Positions 4,401-6,056 of a DNA stretch of 6,056 nucleotides are shown here, one piece after another. The notes under the pieces were generated by a model. It was not told the origin of the DNA and did not search any database. It saw only the letters and a program-made list of their open reading frames with translations. The translations under genes and the position numbers were made by a program. The first letter of the stretch is position 1, and each line of letters begins with the position of its first letter. The DNA comes from Gemmatimonadota bacterium (GTDB lineage Bacteria > Latescibacterota > UBA2968 > UBA8231), in assembly GCA_026706505.1 (NCBI GenBank), contig JAPOYQ010000621.1, positions 1 through 6,056 on the forward strand. The letters run 5' to 3'.

Positions 4401-6056
4401 ATACCTGTTCCTGTGTGAGCCAGGCCAACTCCATTCTCCGAGGTATCCAGAGTGCTACAACGGGAACATTCCGAGCAACAATCTCGCCGATCTGCGAGAG
4501 TTCAACGGAGTGAACTTGGACGGTTACGTGTTCAGGCGCACGCATAGCCAAATCGCCTGGATAGATGGAGCCGCGTAACTCAGGAGGATTGACTGGCGCA
4601 GCACCTTGGAAGAGGTTCCGTATTCGGCCATTGTTGTCGACTGACCGTCGACGCGAGAAATTCGGGCTCATCCGATATACGACACATTGCTCGTTTGGAT
4701 CCTCTTCAAGGGCGTGGGAGAGTTGCAGTAGAACGCCAGTTATCTCCTGGGTATCGCTCGATGCGGTTAGGCGATAGGGGACAAGGAGCCTGTCAACTAC
4801 TTGGACCAATGGGACATCCCGACAGATGTCGTGTATCTGGGCAGGCTCTCGGTTTGGGTTTCCTTCGTCTGGATTGAACGCTAGGCTGTTGAGGAAGTTC
4901 AGTACCGCCCTTCGATTGTCATCTATGACTCTCGGGGCGCTAAGTACCACGCGAGGCGCAAACCATGCATCAGCGTAACGTCCGCGAGCATAGTCATACT
5001 CGATGACGTTGCTTCGACAGGGTCGCAGAGCCGGCGAAAGGACGAAGGCACGCTTCCAGTCGCTGAGAGGGCCACCGGCGTCGCGAACTTGCTGAAGCTG
5101 CCGTCTCATCTCCTCCTCGTGCTCGACGTATCCTTCGAACGCTGTGAGGACATCCTGTTCAAGGTAGGTGCGGCAGTACCCGAGATAGGGGCGCTTGTAG
5201 CCAAAGAAGCGACCACGTTGCTGTATCGTATCGGCGTTGCCGATACCAGGGCCGCGAGGCATGTAGGTGACGGTCAAGCCCTCCACAGTGAAGCCGCGGT
5301 CCATTGCCTGGCCGCCAACGAGGATCCAGCCGTATGAACGGCTCCAATCAATCGAAGGCGTTCCTCGCCGTCCTCTCGTATTGACCTCCTCAATGCTTGA
5401 AAGGCGAAATGCCCTTGGCAGCATAGCCATGATGTTGTCAAAGGAAGGAAGGTCTGGTACCGACCGGGCCAAGTCCGAATGCGCATCCCGAAAATCTTGT
5501 AAGAAGTCAATGAGATCGGAGTCAGCTTCGGGCAACGCCAATATGCGTCTCCACTCGTCGAATACTTGACCAATCCAAATGCGGTACTCCTGGTGCTGTG
5601 CAGTTTCCCTCGATGGGTGAACCAGCATGGAACGATTGGCATTGTTCCGGCTCCGGCCTTGGATCAGGCCGGCGGCAACACCGACCAGAAAGACACGCAA
5701 TGCATCCAGCAGCGAGCCCGGCGGATCCGCGAGCGGATTATCATTAGTCGGTACGTCCTGATAGGGAATGACCCTAACTAGTCCGTGGGTCTCGGCAAAA
5801 AAGGAGCGTCCGCCCACATAGTCCGCACCAGGCTCCAGTACTTCAACGAAATCAGGAGAAAGGGAGTCAATGATGTTGATGAGGAGCGGCGCCTGAGGCG
5901 TCGCCGTATATTGAAGGAACGTGTGGCACGGCACAGAATCTCGAAGTTCGAGTAGTCGCCGATACGTCGTACTTTCCCTGCCCCTTTTAACTAGTGTGTT
6001 AAGGCTGGCCTGATCGGCTTCGTCGTCAATGATGAGTGTTGGAACATCGCTTAGGT
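4390..6056 (-). CDS. Z1-domain superfamily II helicase-like ATPase, 5' end cut off by the window
   Basis: The frame is open to the right edge: 554 complete codons are visible and the true start lies outside. Upstream of the GTG at 5934, which might be mistaken for a start, it encodes P-T-L-I-I-D-D-E-A-D-Q (6042-6010), a Walker B/DEAD motif, followed by F-L-Q-Y-T-A-T-P (5919-5896), motif III. R-S-M-L-V-H-P-S (about 5634-5611) resembles motif IV. W-I-L-V-G-G-Q-A-M-D-R-G-F-T-V-E-G-L fits motif V, and Q-Q-R-G-R-F-F-G-Y (5223-5197) is the Z1 motif VI with its arginine finger. Walker A must lie beyond 6056. Z1 proteins are SF2 ATPases known from restriction-like operons with GHKL (MORC/MutL) ATPases, REase-fold proteins and cytosine methylases. 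The likely role is ATP-driven DNA translocation or remodelling that licenses the nuclease. Its TGA lies inside the DUF4420 gene. The C-terminal ~230 residues, after the helicase core, are family-specific and unassigned. Confidence 0.92.
   Translation of the reverse strand, partial: LSDVPTLIIDDEADQASLNTLVKRGRESTTYRRLLELRDSVPCHTFLQYTATPQAPLLINIIDSLSPDFVEVLEPGADYVGGRSFFAETHGLVRVIPYQDVPTNDNPLADPPGSLLDALRVFLVGVAAGLIQGRSRNNANRSMLVHPSRETAQHQEYRIWIGQVFDEWRRILALPEADSDLIDFLQDFRDAHSDLARSVPDLPSFDNIMAMLPRAFRLSSIEEVNTRGRRGTPSIDWSRSYGWILVGGQAMDRGFTVEGLTVTYMPRGPGIGNADTIQQRGRFFGYKRPYLGYCRTYLEQDVLTAFEGYVEHEEEMRRQLQQVRDAGGPLSDWKRAFVLSPALRPCRSNVIEYDYARGRYADAWFAPRVVLSAPRVIDDNRRAVLNFLNSLAFNPDEGNPNREPAQIHDICRDVPLVQVVDRLLVPYRLTASSDTQEITGVLLQLSHALEEDPNEQCVVYRMSPNFSRRRSVDNNGRIRNLFQGAAPVNPPELRGSIYPGDLAMRAPEHVTVQVHSVELSQIGEIVARNVPVVALWIPRRMELAWLTQEQVYAP

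Noticed and set aside
5274..5642. 122-codon minus-strand frame within the Z1 gene, and plus-strand frames opposite it
   Set aside because: All lie inside the helicase-like core, which carries motifs IV to VI in its own frame.
1..6056. CRISPR array, tRNA or rRNA genes
   Set aside because: No regularly spaced repeats and no cloverleaf or rRNA signature were seen on either strand.

Overview
This 6,056-base window looks like part of a defence or mobile island in a moderately GC-rich bacterium. A proteobacterium is plausible from codon use and Shine-Dalgarno sites, but the sequence does not settle the genus. No housekeeping gene, tRNA or rRNA is visible. All genes are restriction/repair-like, ParB-like or transposase remnants.

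Layout. Positions 1-289 are GC-rich flanking DNA without a convincing gene, containing two strong hairpins and a 12-bp perfect inverted repeat (199-242). From about 290 to 625 lies the 3' part of a DDE transposase gene, broken by two adjacent in-frame stop codons but still readable beyond them. A short promoter region (626-724) leads into a tight two-gene unit on the + strand: a ParB/sulfiredoxin-fold protein (725-1804, GTG start with a strong ribosome site) and, one base later, a probable PD-(D/E)xK nuclease (1806-2741). A 166-base gap (2742-2907) rich in dyads separates this unit from a convergent minus-strand operon.

The minus-strand operon reads from beyond the right edge leftward: a Z1-domain helicase-like ATPase (4390 to the edge, its 5' end cut off), a PD-(D/E)xK protein of the DUF4420 type (3399-4400, overlapping the Z1 gene by 11 bases) and a Vsr-like endonuclease (2908-3402, ATGA overlap). 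Z1 ATPase plus REase-fold protein plus Vsr matches the core of the restriction-like systems described with bacterial MORC/MutL-type GHKL ATPases and cytosine-5 methylases. The GHKL ATPase and methylase are not in this window; if present they should lie beyond position 6056.

The likely joint role is recognition and cleavage of foreign DNA. Z1 would act as the ATP-driven motor or remodeller, DUF4420 as a nuclease, and Vsr would repair T:G mismatches produced by deamination of methylated cytosine, or serve as an additional nickase. The ParB-like/nuclease pair facing it is the least familiar part and the best candidate for an undescribed two-gene system: a ParB-fold DNA-binding or nucleotide-switch protein translationally coupled to a nuclease.
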